A stretch of 64,000 bases of DNA from Streptomyces aureocirculatus (GTDB lineage Bacteria > Actinomycetota > Actinomycetes > Streptomycetales > Streptomycetaceae). Of this stretch, positions 45,364-54,159 are shown one piece after another (the first letter of the stretch is position 1; every line of letters begins with the position of its first letter). A model generated the notes under the pieces. That model was not told the origin of the DNA. It did no database searches and saw only the letters and a program-made list of their open reading frames with translations. A program made the translations under genes and the position numbers. Location of the stretch: NCBI RefSeq assembly GCF_000720475.1, contig NZ_JOAP01000019.1:62001-126000 (forward strand), written 5' to 3'.

Positions 45364-45389
45364 GCCGCGTCCGCAAGGAGGCCCGATGA
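45360..45389 (+). CDS. 9-aa mini-ORF overlapping the ftsL start
   Basis: MSRVRKEAR. ATG 45360 has an excellent GGAGAGG 4 nt upstream; its TGA (45387-45389) overlaps the ftsL ATG (ATGA). The ftsL ribosome-binding site AAGGAGG lies inside it, so its translation could control ftsL initiation. Confidence 0.4.
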   Translation: MSRVRKEAR

Positions 45390-46045
45390 GCAAGAAGCCC
45401 GAGCTGCGGGGGAGGGCGGCGCGGCTCGCCCAACTGCTGCCCGCGGCCCCGAGCCAAGCCGCCCGCACCCCCTTCGTGCTCCTGGTCGTGCTGCTGCTCG
45501 GCGGCGGCCTGATCACGCTCCTGCTGCTCAACTCCTCGCTCAACGAGGGCTCCTTCCAGCTCACGAAGCTCAAGAAGGAGACCCAGGAGCTGACCGACGA
45601 GGAACAGGCCCTCCAGAAGGACGTGGACAAGTACGCCGCCCCGGACGCCCTCCAGCGCCGCGCCCGTGAACTCGGCATGGTCCCGGGCGGCGACCCCGCC
45701 TTCCTCGGCCCCGACGGCAAGGTCCGCGGCGTCCCCGGTGCCGCCCAGGGTGCCGCCGTCCGCCCGTCGGCGGCCCGGCAGCCCGCCGTCCTGCCCCCGC
45801 TCCTCGCGTCCCCGGCGTTCCCGGCACCGCCGCCGGGCGTGACGTCCGCCTTCCCTTCCCCTTCCGCCTCCGCCTCCGCTTCCACTTCCGCTCGGCAGCC
45901 GGTCACGCCCTCCCCGCAGCCGCCCGCGACGGGCTCCCCGAGCGCGGCCGCAGGACCGTCGGCACCGGCCTCCGCCGCCGCGGGCGGCGCGCCCCGGCCG
46001 CCGGTCTCCGCCGAGCGGCCGACCCCCACGACTCCCGGCAGGTGA
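45386..46045 (+). CDS. ftsL: FtsL-like septum protein
   Basis: 219 aa, bitopic. A basic N-terminus, one helix (FVLLVVLLLGGGLITLLLLN, residues 30-50), a leucine-zipper coiled coil (LTKLKKETQELTDEEQALQKDVDKY) and RRARELGMVPGG, the FtsL/DivIC-type C-terminus. It joins FtsQ and FtsI at the septum. A Pro/Ala/Ser-rich extracytoplasmic tail of about 110 residues (SASASASTS) is much longer than usual. ATG 45386 follows AAGGAGG. ftsI starts 5 nt after the stop. Confidence 0.9.
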   Translation: MSKKPELRGRAARLAQLLPAAPSQAARTPFVLLVVLLLGGGLITLLLLNSSLNEGSFQLTKLKKETQELTDEEQALQKDVDKYAAPDALQRRARELGMVPGGDPAFLGPDGKVRGVPGAAQGAAVRPSAARQPAVLPPLLASPAFPAPPPGVTSAFPSPSASASASTSARQPVTPSPQPPATGSPSAAAGPSAPASAAAGGAPRPPVSAERPTPTTPGR

Positions 46046-46050
46046 CGTAA

Positions 46051-48066
46051 GTGACGGACCGCCAACCGCCACCCCCACGGCGCCGGGTCCCCGGCCCCGC
46101 ACGCCCCGCCCGCCCCGCAGACCGGCGCAGGCCGGACCCGGGAGCGCGCCCGCCCGCCGCGCGCGGCCCCCGTCCGCCCGGACGGGGACCGAGGAACAAG
46201 GCCCCCAAGACCATCCGCCTGGGCAGCCCGCGGCCTCGGCTGCGCATGGTCAGCCTCGGTCTGACCCTGGTGATGCTCGCCTTCGTGGTGCGGCTCCTCC
46301 AGGTGCAGGCCGTGGACGCCGACGTGTACGCCGCAAAGGCGGAGAAGAACCGGTACTCCAGCCACAAGCTCGCCGCCGAGCGCGGGGCCATCACCGACCG
46401 CAGCGGCGTCGAACTCGCCACCAGCGTGGACGCGTACGACATCACCGCCGACCCCTCGCTCTTCACGCGGAAGGAGACGAAGACCGGCGACGCGCCCGAG
46501 CAGGCCGCCGCGCTGCTCGCGCCGATCATCGACAAGGACACCGACGAGATCGCCGAGAAGCTGCGCACGCCTAAGTCGCGCTTCACACTGCTCGCCCGGC
46601 GCGCGACACCGCAGGTCTGGAAGCAGATCAAGGACCTGCGCACCGCCCTCGCGGACAAGGCGAGCGCCGACCCGGGGGCGGTCAACGTCCTCGGGGGCGT
46701 CTTCGCCGTGCCCACCAGCAAGCGGGTGTACCCGAACGACGGGCTCGCCGCCGGGATACTGGGCTGGGTCAACGCCGACGGCAAGGGCGGCGGCGGCGTC
46801 GAGCAGCAGCTCAACAAGGAACTCGCGGGCAAGCAGGGCGAGATCCGCTACGCCCAGTCGGGCGGCCTGCGGGTGCCCACCGCGGGCAGCACGGAGAAGC
46901 CCGCCGTGCCCGGCTCGGACGTCGAGCTGACCATCGACCGCGACATCCAGTGGGCCGCGGAGGACGCCATCACCGAGCAGGTCGAAAAGTCCCGTGCGGA
47001 CCGCGGTTACGTCCTCGTACAGGACACCAGGACCGGCGAGATCCTCGCCATGGCCAACGCACCCGGCTTCGACCCCAACGACATCTCCCAGGCCCGGGGC
47101 ACGAGCCTCGGCAACGCCGCACTCCAGGACGCCTTCGAACCCGGCTCCACCGCCAAGATCATGTCGATGGCCGCAGTCCTGGAGGAGAACGCCGCCACCC
47201 CCGGCACCCGCGTGACCGTGCCCAACCGTCTGCACCGCGGGGACCGTCTTTTCCAGGACGACATCGACCACCCGACCTGGTACCTCACGCTCAACGGCGT
47301 GCTCGCCAAGTCCAGCAACATCGGCACCATCCTCGCCACCGGCGAACTCGGCGAGACCCAGAAGCAGGCCAACGAGAGCCTCTACTCGTATCTGCGGAAG
47401 TTCGGCATCGGCAAGAAGACCGGGCTCGGCTTCCCCGGCGAGACCTCCGGCATCCTCGCGCCGCCCGCCAAGTGGTCGACGTCCCAGCAGTTCACCATCC
47501 CCTTCGGCCAGGGCGTCTCCATCAACGCGATGCAGGCCGCCTCGGTGTACTCGACCATCGCCAACGGCGGCGTACGCGTCGAACCGACCCTGGTGCGCGG
47601 CACCAAGGGGCCCGACGGCCGCTTCACGCCGGCGCCCGCACCCAAGAAGACCCGGGTCGTCAGCGACAGGACCGCGCGGACCGTCGCCCAGATGCTGGAG
47701 TCCGTCGTCGACGACGAGCAGGGCACGGGGACCAAGGCCCGCATCCCCGGCTACCGCGTCGCGGGCAAGACCGGCACGGCCAACCGGGTCGACCCCAAGA
47801 CCGGCCGCTACCACGGCTACACCTCGTCCTTCGCCGGCTTCGCCCCCGCCGACAAGCCGCGCGTCACCGTCTACTGCGTCATCCAGAACGCCACCGAGGG
47901 GAGCTACTTCGGCGGTCAGATCTGCGGTCCCATCTACAAGAAGGTCATGCAGTTCGCCCTCAAGACGCTCCAGGTCCCGCCCACCGGCAAGGCCCCCGCG
48001 CGCCTGCCGGTGACGTTCAGCCCCGGCAAGCCGGAGACCCCGGGACGGCCCGCGAACGGCCGCTAG
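46051..48066 (+). CDS. ftsI: septal peptidoglycan transpeptidase (PBP3)
   Basis: 671 aa class B penicillin-binding protein. A 65-residue basic Pro/Arg-rich cytoplasmic tail, one helix (LRMVSLGLTLVMLAFVVRLL), a dimerisation domain, then the transpeptidase with SxxK in FEPGSTAKIMSM, SxN in AKSSNIGT and KTGT in VAGKTGTAN. It cross-links septal wall with FtsW as partner polymerase. GTG 46051 lies 5 nt after ftsL. Confidence 0.96.
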   Translation: MTDRQPPPPRRRVPGPARPARPADRRRPDPGARPPAARGPRPPGRGPRNKAPKTIRLGSPRPRLRMVSLGLTLVMLAFVVRLLQVQAVDADVYAAKAEKNRYSSHKLAAERGAITDRSGVELATSVDAYDITADPSLFTRKETKTGDAPEQAAALLAPIIDKDTDEIAEKLRTPKSRFTLLARRATPQVWKQIKDLRTALADKASADPGAVNVLGGVFAVPTSKRVYPNDGLAAGILGWVNADGKGGGGVEQQLNKELAGKQGEIRYAQSGGLRVPTAGSTEKPAVPGSDVELTIDRDIQWAAEDAITEQVEKSRADRGYVLVQDTRTGEILAMANAPGFDPNDISQARGTSLGNAALQDAFEPGSTAKIMSMAAVLEENAATPGTRVTVPNRLHRGDRLFQDDIDHPTWYLTLNGVLAKSSNIGTILATGELGETQKQANESLYSYLRKFGIGKKTGLGFPGETSGILAPPAKWSTSQQFTIPFGQGVSINAMQAASVYSTIANGGVRVEPTLVRGTKGPDGRFTPAPAPKKTRVVSDRTARTVAQMLESVVDDEQGTGTKARIPGYRVAGKTGTANRVDPKTGRYHGYTSSFAGFAPADKPRVTVYCVIQNATEGSYFGGQICGPIYKKVMQFALKTLQVPPTGKAPARLPVTFSPGKPETPGRPANGR

Positions 48067-48141
48067 GAACAGACCGAACGGACCGGAACAGACCGAACGG
48101 ACCGGAACAGACCGAACGGACCGGAACAGACCGAACGGACC
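48066..48141. repeat. 19-bp tandem repeat, four copies, after ftsI
   Basis: GGAACAGACCGAACGGACC is repeated exactly at 48066, 48085, 48104 and 48123, followed by two shortened GGAACGGACC units to 48160. It begins at the last base of the ftsI stop codon. Confidence 0.95.
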
Positions 48142-48326
48142 GGAACGGACCGGAACGGACACCCGAACAGGAAAAGCCCGTGACGACGATCACCCCGGAC
48201 CCGGGGAACCGGGCCGCGACACACCGCCCGACGAGCGGCCCCGCGCCCATCCCCGGGACCGACCGCACTACGCCCGGACCCCTCCCTTTTGGCTCTGGGG
48301 CGGGTACGCCCGGTACGCTCACCGCC
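48142..48326. other. ftsI-murE spacer with a murE promoter candidate
   Basis: After the repeat array the murE frame is open from GTG 48180 (AGGAAAAG upstream), but the encoded NRAATHRPTSGPAP-like sequence is low complexity. TTGGCT (48289-48294), 19 bp and TACGCT (48314-48319) could be an internal promoter ending 7 nt before GTG 48327. Confidence 0.45.
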
Positions 48327-49946
48327 GTGCCACACGCTGATCAGTCCCAAACCACTCAGAAGGACGCTCCCGTGAACCACCCGGGTCCGCCGAGGCCGAC
48401 GCAGGTCTCCGCCACCCCCCTCGCGGAGCTCGCCGATCAGCTTGGGGCCGCGGCCCCGGGCACGGACGCCGCCATCACCGGCATCACGCACGACTCGCGT
48501 GCGGTGCGTCCCGGTGATCTCTACGCCGCCCTGCCCGGCGCCCGTATGCACGGCGCCGACTTCGTCGCGCAGGCCGCCGACCTCGGCGCCGCCGCCGTCC
48601 TCACCGACCCGACGGGCGCCGACCGCGCCGCCGCCACGGGACTGCCGGTGCTCGTCGTCGCCGACCCGCGCGGCAGTATGGGCGAGCTCGCCGCCACGGT
48701 GTACGGCAGGCCCGGCCGCGATCTGCTCCAGATCGGCATCACCGGCACCTCCGGCAAGACCACCACGGCGTACCTCATCGAGGGCGGCCTGAAGGGCGTC
48801 CGCCAGAGTTCTGGGGACGGGCGCGAAGCGCAGTCGGCCGAGGGCGGTGGTGGGCGCCGGGTGGGCCTCATCGGCACCGTCGAGATGCGCATCGGCGAGG
48901 AGCGCATCAAGTCGGAGCGCACCACGCCCGAAGCCACCGACCTGCAGGCGCTCTTCGCGGTGATGCGCGAACGCGGCGTCGAGGCGGTCGCGATGGAGGT
49001 CTCCAGCCACGCCCTGGTGCTCGGCCGGGTCGACGGGTGCGTCTTCGACGTCGCCGTCTTCAACAACCTCAGCCCGGAGCACATGGAGTTCCACTCCGGC
49101 ATGGAGGACTACTTCCAGGCCAAGGCGCAGTTGTTCACGAAACGGCGCGCGCGGCTCGGCGTGGTCAACTTCGACGACGAGTACGGCCGCAGGCTCGTGA
49201 CCGAGTCCGAGATCCCCGTCACCACCTTCTCCGCCGAGGGCCACCCCGACGCCGACTGGCGCGCCGAGGACGTCGAAGTCGGCCCCCTCGACTCGACGTT
49301 CACCGCCGTCGGACCCAAGGGCGAGCGGATCGCCGCCAAGTCGCCGCTCGCGGGGCCCTTCAACGTCGCCAACACGCTCGCCGCGATCGTGGCGCTCGCC
49401 GTCGCCGGGCTCGACCCGCAGCGGGCCGCCGACGGCGTCGGGGCCGTCGCGGGCGTCCCCGGCCGCCTGGAGCGCGTCGACGCGGGCCAGCCCTACCTCG
49501 CCGTCGTGGACTACGCCCACAAGACGGACGCCGTCGACTCGGTCCTGCGCGCGCTGCGCAAGGTCACCGAGGGCCGCCTCACGATCGTGCTCGGCTGCGG
49601 CGGCGACCGCGACCGGACCAAGCGGAAGCCGATGGGCGCGGCCGCGGCCCGGCTCGCCGACACCGCCGTACTGACTTCGGACAACCCCCGCGGCGAGGAC
49701 CCCCTCGCCATCCTCGCGACGATGCTCGCGGGCGCCGCCGAGGTGCCCGCCCACGAGCGCGGCGACGTCGCCGTGTTCGAGGACAGGGCCGCCGCCATCC
49801 GCGCGGCCGTCGCCCGGGCCGAACCCGGCGACACCGTTCTCGTCGCGGGCAAGGGGCACGAGCAGGGCCAGGACATCGCCGGAGTGGTCCGTCCCTTCGA
49901 CGACCGCCAAGTGCTTCGCGAAGCTATCGAGCAAACCCAGGGATGA
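48327..49946 (+). CDS. murE: UDP-N-acetylmuramoyl-tripeptide synthetase
   Basis: About 539 aa. It adds diaminopimelate (LL-DAP in Streptomyces) to UDP-MurNAc-dipeptide. ATP loop GITGTSGKTTTAYL, EVSSHALVLGRVDG, LSPEHMEFH, VDYAHKTDAV and the DAP-specifying DNPR in TSDNPRGEDP are present. Starts are uncertain: GTG 48327 (TACGCT 7 nt upstream, leaderless type), GTG 48372 (AAGGA, 524 aa) or GTG 48180. An extra low-complexity insert of about 20 residues (RQSSGDGREAQSAEGGGG) lies after the P-loop helix. Its stop precedes murF by 4 nt. Confidence 0.93.
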   Translation: MPHADQSQTTQKDAPVNHPGPPRPTQVSATPLAELADQLGAAAPGTDAAITGITHDSRAVRPGDLYAALPGARMHGADFVAQAADLGAAAVLTDPTGADRAAATGLPVLVVADPRGSMGELAATVYGRPGRDLLQIGITGTSGKTTTAYLIEGGLKGVRQSSGDGREAQSAEGGGGRRVGLIGTVEMRIGEERIKSERTTPEATDLQALFAVMRERGVEAVAMEVSSHALVLGRVDGCVFDVAVFNNLSPEHMEFHSGMEDYFQAKAQLFTKRRARLGVVNFDDEYGRRLVTESEIPVTTFSAEGHPDADWRAEDVEVGPLDSTFTAVGPKGERIAAKSPLAGPFNVANTLAAIVALAVAGLDPQRAADGVGAVAGVPGRLERVDAGQPYLAVVDYAHKTDAVDSVLRALRKVTEGRLTIVLGCGGDRDRTKRKPMGAAAARLADTAVLTSDNPRGEDPLAILATMLAGAAEVPAHERGDVAVFEDRAAAIRAAVARAEPGDTVLVAGKGHEQGQDIAGVVRPFDDRQVLREAIEQTQG

Positions 49947-49950
49947 AGTT

Positions 49951-51381
49951 GTGATCGCCCTCTCCCTCGCCGAGATCGCCACCGTCGTCGGCGGGCAGAC
50001 GTACGACATACCGGATCCGCAGGCCCAGGTCACCGGACCGGTCGTCAAGGACTCCCGTGAGGTGCAGCCAGGCGCCCTGTTCGCCGCCTTCGTGGGCGAG
50101 CGCGTCGACGGGCACGACTACGCCGCCCAGGTCGTGGGCGCGGGCGCGGTCGCCGTGCTCGGCTCGCGGCCGTGCGGGGTGCCCGCGATCGTCGTCGACG
50201 ATGTGCAGACGGCGCTCGGTGCCCTCGCGAGGCACGTCGTCGCCCGGCTCGGCGCGATTCCGGTCGCCCTCACCGGGTCCGCGGGCAAGACGAGCACCAA
50301 GGATCTGATCGCCCAGGTCATCGGCCGCAAGGCGCCCACGGTGTGGACGCCGGGCTCGTTCAACAACGAGATCGGCCTGCCCCTGACCGCGCTGAGCGCC
50401 ACCGACGAGACCAAGTTCCTCGTCCTGGAGATGGGCGCCCGCGGCATCGGCCACATCCGCTACCTCACCGGCCTCACACCGCCGCGGATCGGCCTGGTCC
50501 TGAACGTCGGCACCGCCCACATCGGCGAGTTCGGCGGCCGGGAGCAGATCGCGCAAGCAAAGGGTGAGCTCGTCGAGGCGCTGCCCGCCGACGGCACGGC
50601 GATCCTCAACGCCGACGACCCCCTCGTCCGCGCGATGGCCACGCGCACGAAGGCCAGGGTGCTGCTCTTCGGAGAGGCCGACGACGCCGACGTACGCGCC
50701 GAGAATGTCCGGCTCACCGAGAACGGACAACCCGCCTTCACGCTGACCACACCCTCCGGGTGCAGCGACGTGCGGCTGCGCCTGTACGGTGAGCACCACG
50801 TGTCGAACGCGCTCGCCGCGGCCGCCGTCGCCCATGACCTTGGCATGTCCGTGGACGAGATCGCCCTCGCGCTCTCCGAGGCGGGCACGCTGTCCCGCTG
50901 GCGTATGGAGGTCACCGAGCGCCCGGACGGTGTGACGGTCGTCAACGACGCCTACAACGCGAACCCCGAGTCCATGCGAGCCGCCCTGCGCGCGCTCGCG
51001 GCCATGGGCAGGGCCGGACAGGCCGGCGGAGGACGCACGTGGGCGGTGCTCGGTCACATGGCCGAGCTGGGTGACGACGGGCTCGCCGAGCACGACGCGG
51101 TCGGACGCCTTGCCGTCCGGCTGAACGTGAACAAGCTCGTGGCAGTCGGGGGCAGGGAAGCGTCCTGGCTCCAACTGGGCGCATACAACGAGGGTTCGTG
51201 GGGTGAGGAGTCGGTGCACGTGTCCGACGCACAGGCGGCGATCGACCTGCTGCGCAGCGAGCTGCGCCCAGGAGACGTCGTGCTGGTGAAGGCGTCCAGA
51301 TCGGTCGGTCTCGAGCGGGTCGCCCTGGCGCTGCTCGACGACTCCGCCGCGTCTTCGGAGGGGCAGGTCGCCGGCCGATGA
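49951..51381 (+). CDS. murF: UDP-N-acetylmuramoyl-tripeptide-D-Ala-D-Ala ligase
   Basis: 476 aa. ATP loop VALTGSAGKTSTKDLI, SFNNEIGLPLT, ARGIGHIRYLT, NVGTAHIGEFG and VVNDAYNANPESM. It adds D-Ala-D-Ala to complete the pentapeptide. GTG 49951 lies 4 nt after murE; ATGAAGTTGTGA between them forms a three-codon ORF linking both. The stop overlaps mraY (ATGA). Confidence 0.96.
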   Translation: MIALSLAEIATVVGGQTYDIPDPQAQVTGPVVKDSREVQPGALFAAFVGERVDGHDYAAQVVGAGAVAVLGSRPCGVPAIVVDDVQTALGALARHVVARLGAIPVALTGSAGKTSTKDLIAQVIGRKAPTVWTPGSFNNEIGLPLTALSATDETKFLVLEMGARGIGHIRYLTGLTPPRIGLVLNVGTAHIGEFGGREQIAQAKGELVEALPADGTAILNADDPLVRAMATRTKARVLLFGEADDADVRAENVRLTENGQPAFTLTTPSGCSDVRLRLYGEHHVSNALAAAAVAHDLGMSVDEIALALSEAGTLSRWRMEVTERPDGVTVVNDAYNANPESMRAALRALAAMGRAGQAGGGRTWAVLGHMAELGDDGLAEHDAVGRLAVRLNVNKLVAVGGREASWLQLGAYNEGSWGEESVHVSDAQAAIDLLRSELRPGDVVLVKASRSVGLERVALALLDDSAASSEGQVAGR

Positions 51382-52448
51382 GGCAGATCCTCTTCGCAGG
51401 TGTGATCGGGCTCTTCCTGACCCTGGTCGGTACGCCCCTGCTGATCAAGCTCCTGGCCCGCAAGGGCTACGGCCAGTTCATCCGGGACGACGGTCCGCGC
51501 GAGCACCACAGCAAGCGCGGTACGCCGACCATGGGTGGTATCGCCTTCATCCTGGCCACGCTCATCGCGTACTTCCTCACGAAGTTCATCACCGGCGGGG
51601 AGTTCACGCTCTCCGGCCTCCTGGTGCTCTTCCTGATGGCGGGCATGGGCCTGGTCGGCTTCCTCGACGACTACATCAAGATCGTCAAGCAGCGTTCGCT
51701 CGGTCTGCGCGCCAAGGCGAAGATGGCGGGCCAGTTGATCGTCGGCATCGGCTTCGCCGTGCTCGCGCTGAACTGGCCGGACAACCGCAACCAGACCCCG
51801 GCCTCCACCAAGCTGTCGTTCGTCACGGACTTCGGCTGGTCGATCGGCCCGGTCCTGTTCGTGGTCTGGGCGCTGTTCATGATCCTCGCGATGTCGAACG
51901 GCGTGAACCTCACCGACGGCCTCGACGGCCTCGCCACCGGTGCCTCCGTGATGGTCTTCGGCGCCTACACCTTCATCGGTGTCTGGCAGTACCAGGAGTC
52001 CTGCGCCAACGCCAACACGCTCACCAACCCGGAGGCGTGTTTCGAGGTCAGGGACCCGCTCGACCTCGCCGTCGTGGCCTCCGCGCTGATGGGCGCCTGC
52101 TTCGGCTTCCTGTGGTGGAACACCTCGCCCGCGAAGATCTTCATGGGTGACACCGGTTCCCTCGCCCTCGGCGGCGCGCTCGCGGGCCTCGCGATCTGCT
52201 CCCGCACCGAACTGCTGCTCGCCCTCCTCGGTGGTCTCTTCGTCCTGATCACCATGTCGGTCGTCATCCAGGTCGGATCGTTCCGGATGACCGGGAAGCG
52301 GGTCTTCCGGATGGCGCCACTCCAGCACCACTTCGAACTCAAGGGGTGGTCCGAAGTCCTTGTGGTGGTCCGGTTCTGGATCATCCAGGGCATGTGCGTG
52401 ATCGTCGGACTCGGACTCTTCTACGCAGGGTGGGCGGCCACCAAGTGA
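51378..52448 (+). CDS. mraY: phospho-N-acetylmuramoyl-pentapeptide transferase
   Basis: 356 aa with ten helices. It transfers phospho-MurNAc-pentapeptide to undecaprenyl phosphate, making lipid I. Catalytic GFLDDYIKI, NLTDGLDGLATG, FMGDTGSLALGG and APLQHHFELKGW are present. ATG 51378 overlaps the murF stop; its TGA overlaps the murD GTG. Confidence 0.97.
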   Translation: MRQILFAGVIGLFLTLVGTPLLIKLLARKGYGQFIRDDGPREHHSKRGTPTMGGIAFILATLIAYFLTKFITGGEFTLSGLLVLFLMAGMGLVGFLDDYIKIVKQRSLGLRAKAKMAGQLIVGIGFAVLALNWPDNRNQTPASTKLSFVTDFGWSIGPVLFVVWALFMILAMSNGVNLTDGLDGLATGASVMVFGAYTFIGVWQYQESCANANTLTNPEACFEVRDPLDLAVVASALMGACFGFLWWNTSPAKIFMGDTGSLALGGALAGLAICSRTELLLALLGGLFVLITMSVVIQVGSFRMTGKRVFRMAPLQHHFELKGWSEVLVVVRFWIIQGMCVIVGLGLFYAGWAATK

Positions 52449-53857
52449 CCACCGACTGGCAGGGCAGGCACGTCACCGTCGCGGGCCTCGGCGTCTCCGG
52501 CATCCCGGCGGCCCGGGTCCTCAGCGGCCTCGGCGCGAGGGTCACGGTCGTCAACGACGGGGACGACGAGCGTTCCCGTACGCAGGCCGCCGAGCTGGAG
52601 GCCGCGGGCATCACCGTCCGCCTCGGCGACGGCGCTACCCTGCCGGAGGGCACCGACCTGGTCGTCACCACACCCGGCTGGAAGCCCGACAAGCCCCTCT
52701 TCGCCGCGGCTGCCGCTGCGGGTGTCGAGGTGTGGGGCGACGTCGAGCTGGCCTGGCGCCTGCGCGGCGAGGACGCGGCGCCGTGGTTGGCGGTCACGGG
52801 CACCAACGGCAAGACCACGACCGTACGGATGCTCGCCTCCATCCTGGAGGCGGCGGGCCTGCGCACCGCCGCCGTCGGCAACATCGGTGTCTCGCTCCTC
52901 GACGTCGTCACGGGCGAGCAGGAGTACGACGTCCTCGCGGTCGAGCTCTCCAGCTACCAGTTGCACTGGGCGCCCTCGCTGCGCGCGCACTCCGCGGCGG
53001 TCCTGAACCTGGCGCCCGACCACCTCGACTGGCACGGCTCCATGGAGGCGTACGCCGCCGACAAGGGCCGCGTCTACGAGGGCAACCAGGTGGCCTGTGT
53101 CTACAACGTCGCGGACAAGGCCACCGAGGACCTGGTCCGCGACGCCGACGTCGAAGAGGGCTGCCGGGCCATCGGTTTCACGCTGAACGCGCCCGCCCCC
53201 TCCCAACTGGGAGTCGTGGACGGCATCCTGGTCGACCGTGCCTTCGTGCCGGACCGCCAGAAGCAGGCCCAGGAACTCGCGGAGATCGCGGACGTACGGC
53301 CGCCCGCGCCGCACAACATCGCCAACGCCCTGGCCGCCGCCGCCCTCGCCCGCGCCTACGGCGTGCCCGCGTCCGCGGTCCGTGAGGGCCTGCGCGCCTT
53401 CCGCCCGGACGCCCACCGCATGGAGCACGTGGCCGATGTCGACGGGGTCGCGTACATCGACGACTCCAAGGCCACCAACACCCACGCCGCGCAGGCGTCG
53501 TTGGGCTCCTACGAGTCGATCGTGTGGATCGCCGGTGGCCTCGCCAAGGGCGCCACCTTCGACGAGTTGGTGGCCGGTGCCGCCGCGCGGCTCAAGGGCG
53601 TCGTCCTGATCGGCGCCGACCGCGCGCTGATCAGCGAAGCGCTCGCGCGACACGCCCCGCAGGTCCCGGTCGTGGACCTCGACCGGACGGACACTGGTGC
53701 GATGTCCGAGGCGGTACGGCAGGCGGCACGGCTCGCGGGGCCGGGAGACACCGTCCTGATGGCGCCCGCCTGTGCGTCGATGGACATGTTCACCAACTAC
53801 AACAAGCGTGGTGACGCGTTCGCGGCAGCCGTCCGCGAACTCGGCGCGAGCGCCTGA
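52445..53857 (+). CDS. murD: UDP-N-acetylmuramoylalanine-D-glutamate ligase
   Basis: 470 aa. N-terminal Rossmann-like GLGVSGIPAARVL, ATP loop AVTGTNGKTTTVRML, ELSSYQLHW, LAPDHLDWHGSMEAY, FRPDAHRMEHVADVDGVAYIDDSKATN, and C-terminal LMAPACASMDMF. It adds D-Glu. GTG 52445 overlaps the mraY stop (GTGA); the longer open frame to 52346 is an out-of-frame shadow of mraY. Confidence 0.97.
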   Translation: MTTDWQGRHVTVAGLGVSGIPAARVLSGLGARVTVVNDGDDERSRTQAAELEAAGITVRLGDGATLPEGTDLVVTTPGWKPDKPLFAAAAAAGVEVWGDVELAWRLRGEDAAPWLAVTGTNGKTTTVRMLASILEAAGLRTAAVGNIGVSLLDVVTGEQEYDVLAVELSSYQLHWAPSLRAHSAAVLNLAPDHLDWHGSMEAYAADKGRVYEGNQVACVYNVADKATEDLVRDADVEEGCRAIGFTLNAPAPSQLGVVDGILVDRAFVPDRQKQAQELAEIADVRPPAPHNIANALAAAALARAYGVPASAVREGLRAFRPDAHRMEHVADVDGVAYIDDSKATNTHAAQASLGSYESIVWIAGGLAKGATFDELVAGAAARLKGVVLIGADRALISEALARHAPQVPVVDLDRTDTGAMSEAVRQAARLAGPGDTVLMAPACASMDMFTNYNKRGDAFAAAVRELGASA

Positions 53858-53907
53858 CGGCGGGCCCAGCGGTGGTCCGGGGGCGCCCGGCACCCGAAGG
53901 AGGGCAC

Positions 53908-54159
53908 GTGGCAGCCGTGGCAAGCGTTCGTACGCCGTCGTGGCGGGGGTTCCGTGGACGGCCGGGAGCCGGGACGGGCCGCGCGGCCGCCGGGAGGGGG
54001 CCTGAGGCCCTCGGTACGGGACCGGTGGCCCTTGGTACGGGACCGGTGGCCGCCGGTACGGGACCTGTGGCCCTCGGCGGTACGGGACCGGTGGCCCTCG
54101 GTGCGGGACCGGTAGCCGCCGGTACGCAACCTGTGGCCCTCGGTACGGGGGCTCGCTGA
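53908..54159 (+). CDS. 83-aa repeat ORF between murD and ftsW
   Basis: GTG 53908 has AAGGAGGGCAC directly upstream, the best ribosome-binding site in the area. The product starts AAVASVRTPSWRGFRGRPG (basic), then has seven tandem ALGTGPV-like heptapeptides (21-24 nt units) and stops with TGATG overlapping the ftsW ATG. No domain is recognised and the repeats look disordered. It may be a real small protein, a translational relay for ftsW or a repeat expansion of a former ftsW leader. Confidence 0.5.
   Translation: MAAVASVRTPSWRGFRGRPGAGTGRAAAGRGPEALGTGPVALGTGPVAAGTGPVALGGTGPVALGAGPVAAGTQPVALGTGAR

Noticed and set aside
46950..48179. In-frame upstream extension of murE through ftsI
   Set aside because: The frame is open back to 46950 only as a second-frame shadow of ftsI; MurE homology begins after 48327.
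45133..50048. Long minus-strand frames opposite ftsI, murE and murF
   Set aside because: Low GC is not needed to stop these frames in such GC-rich DNA; the plus strand carries intact Mur and PBP motifs and tight operon overlaps.
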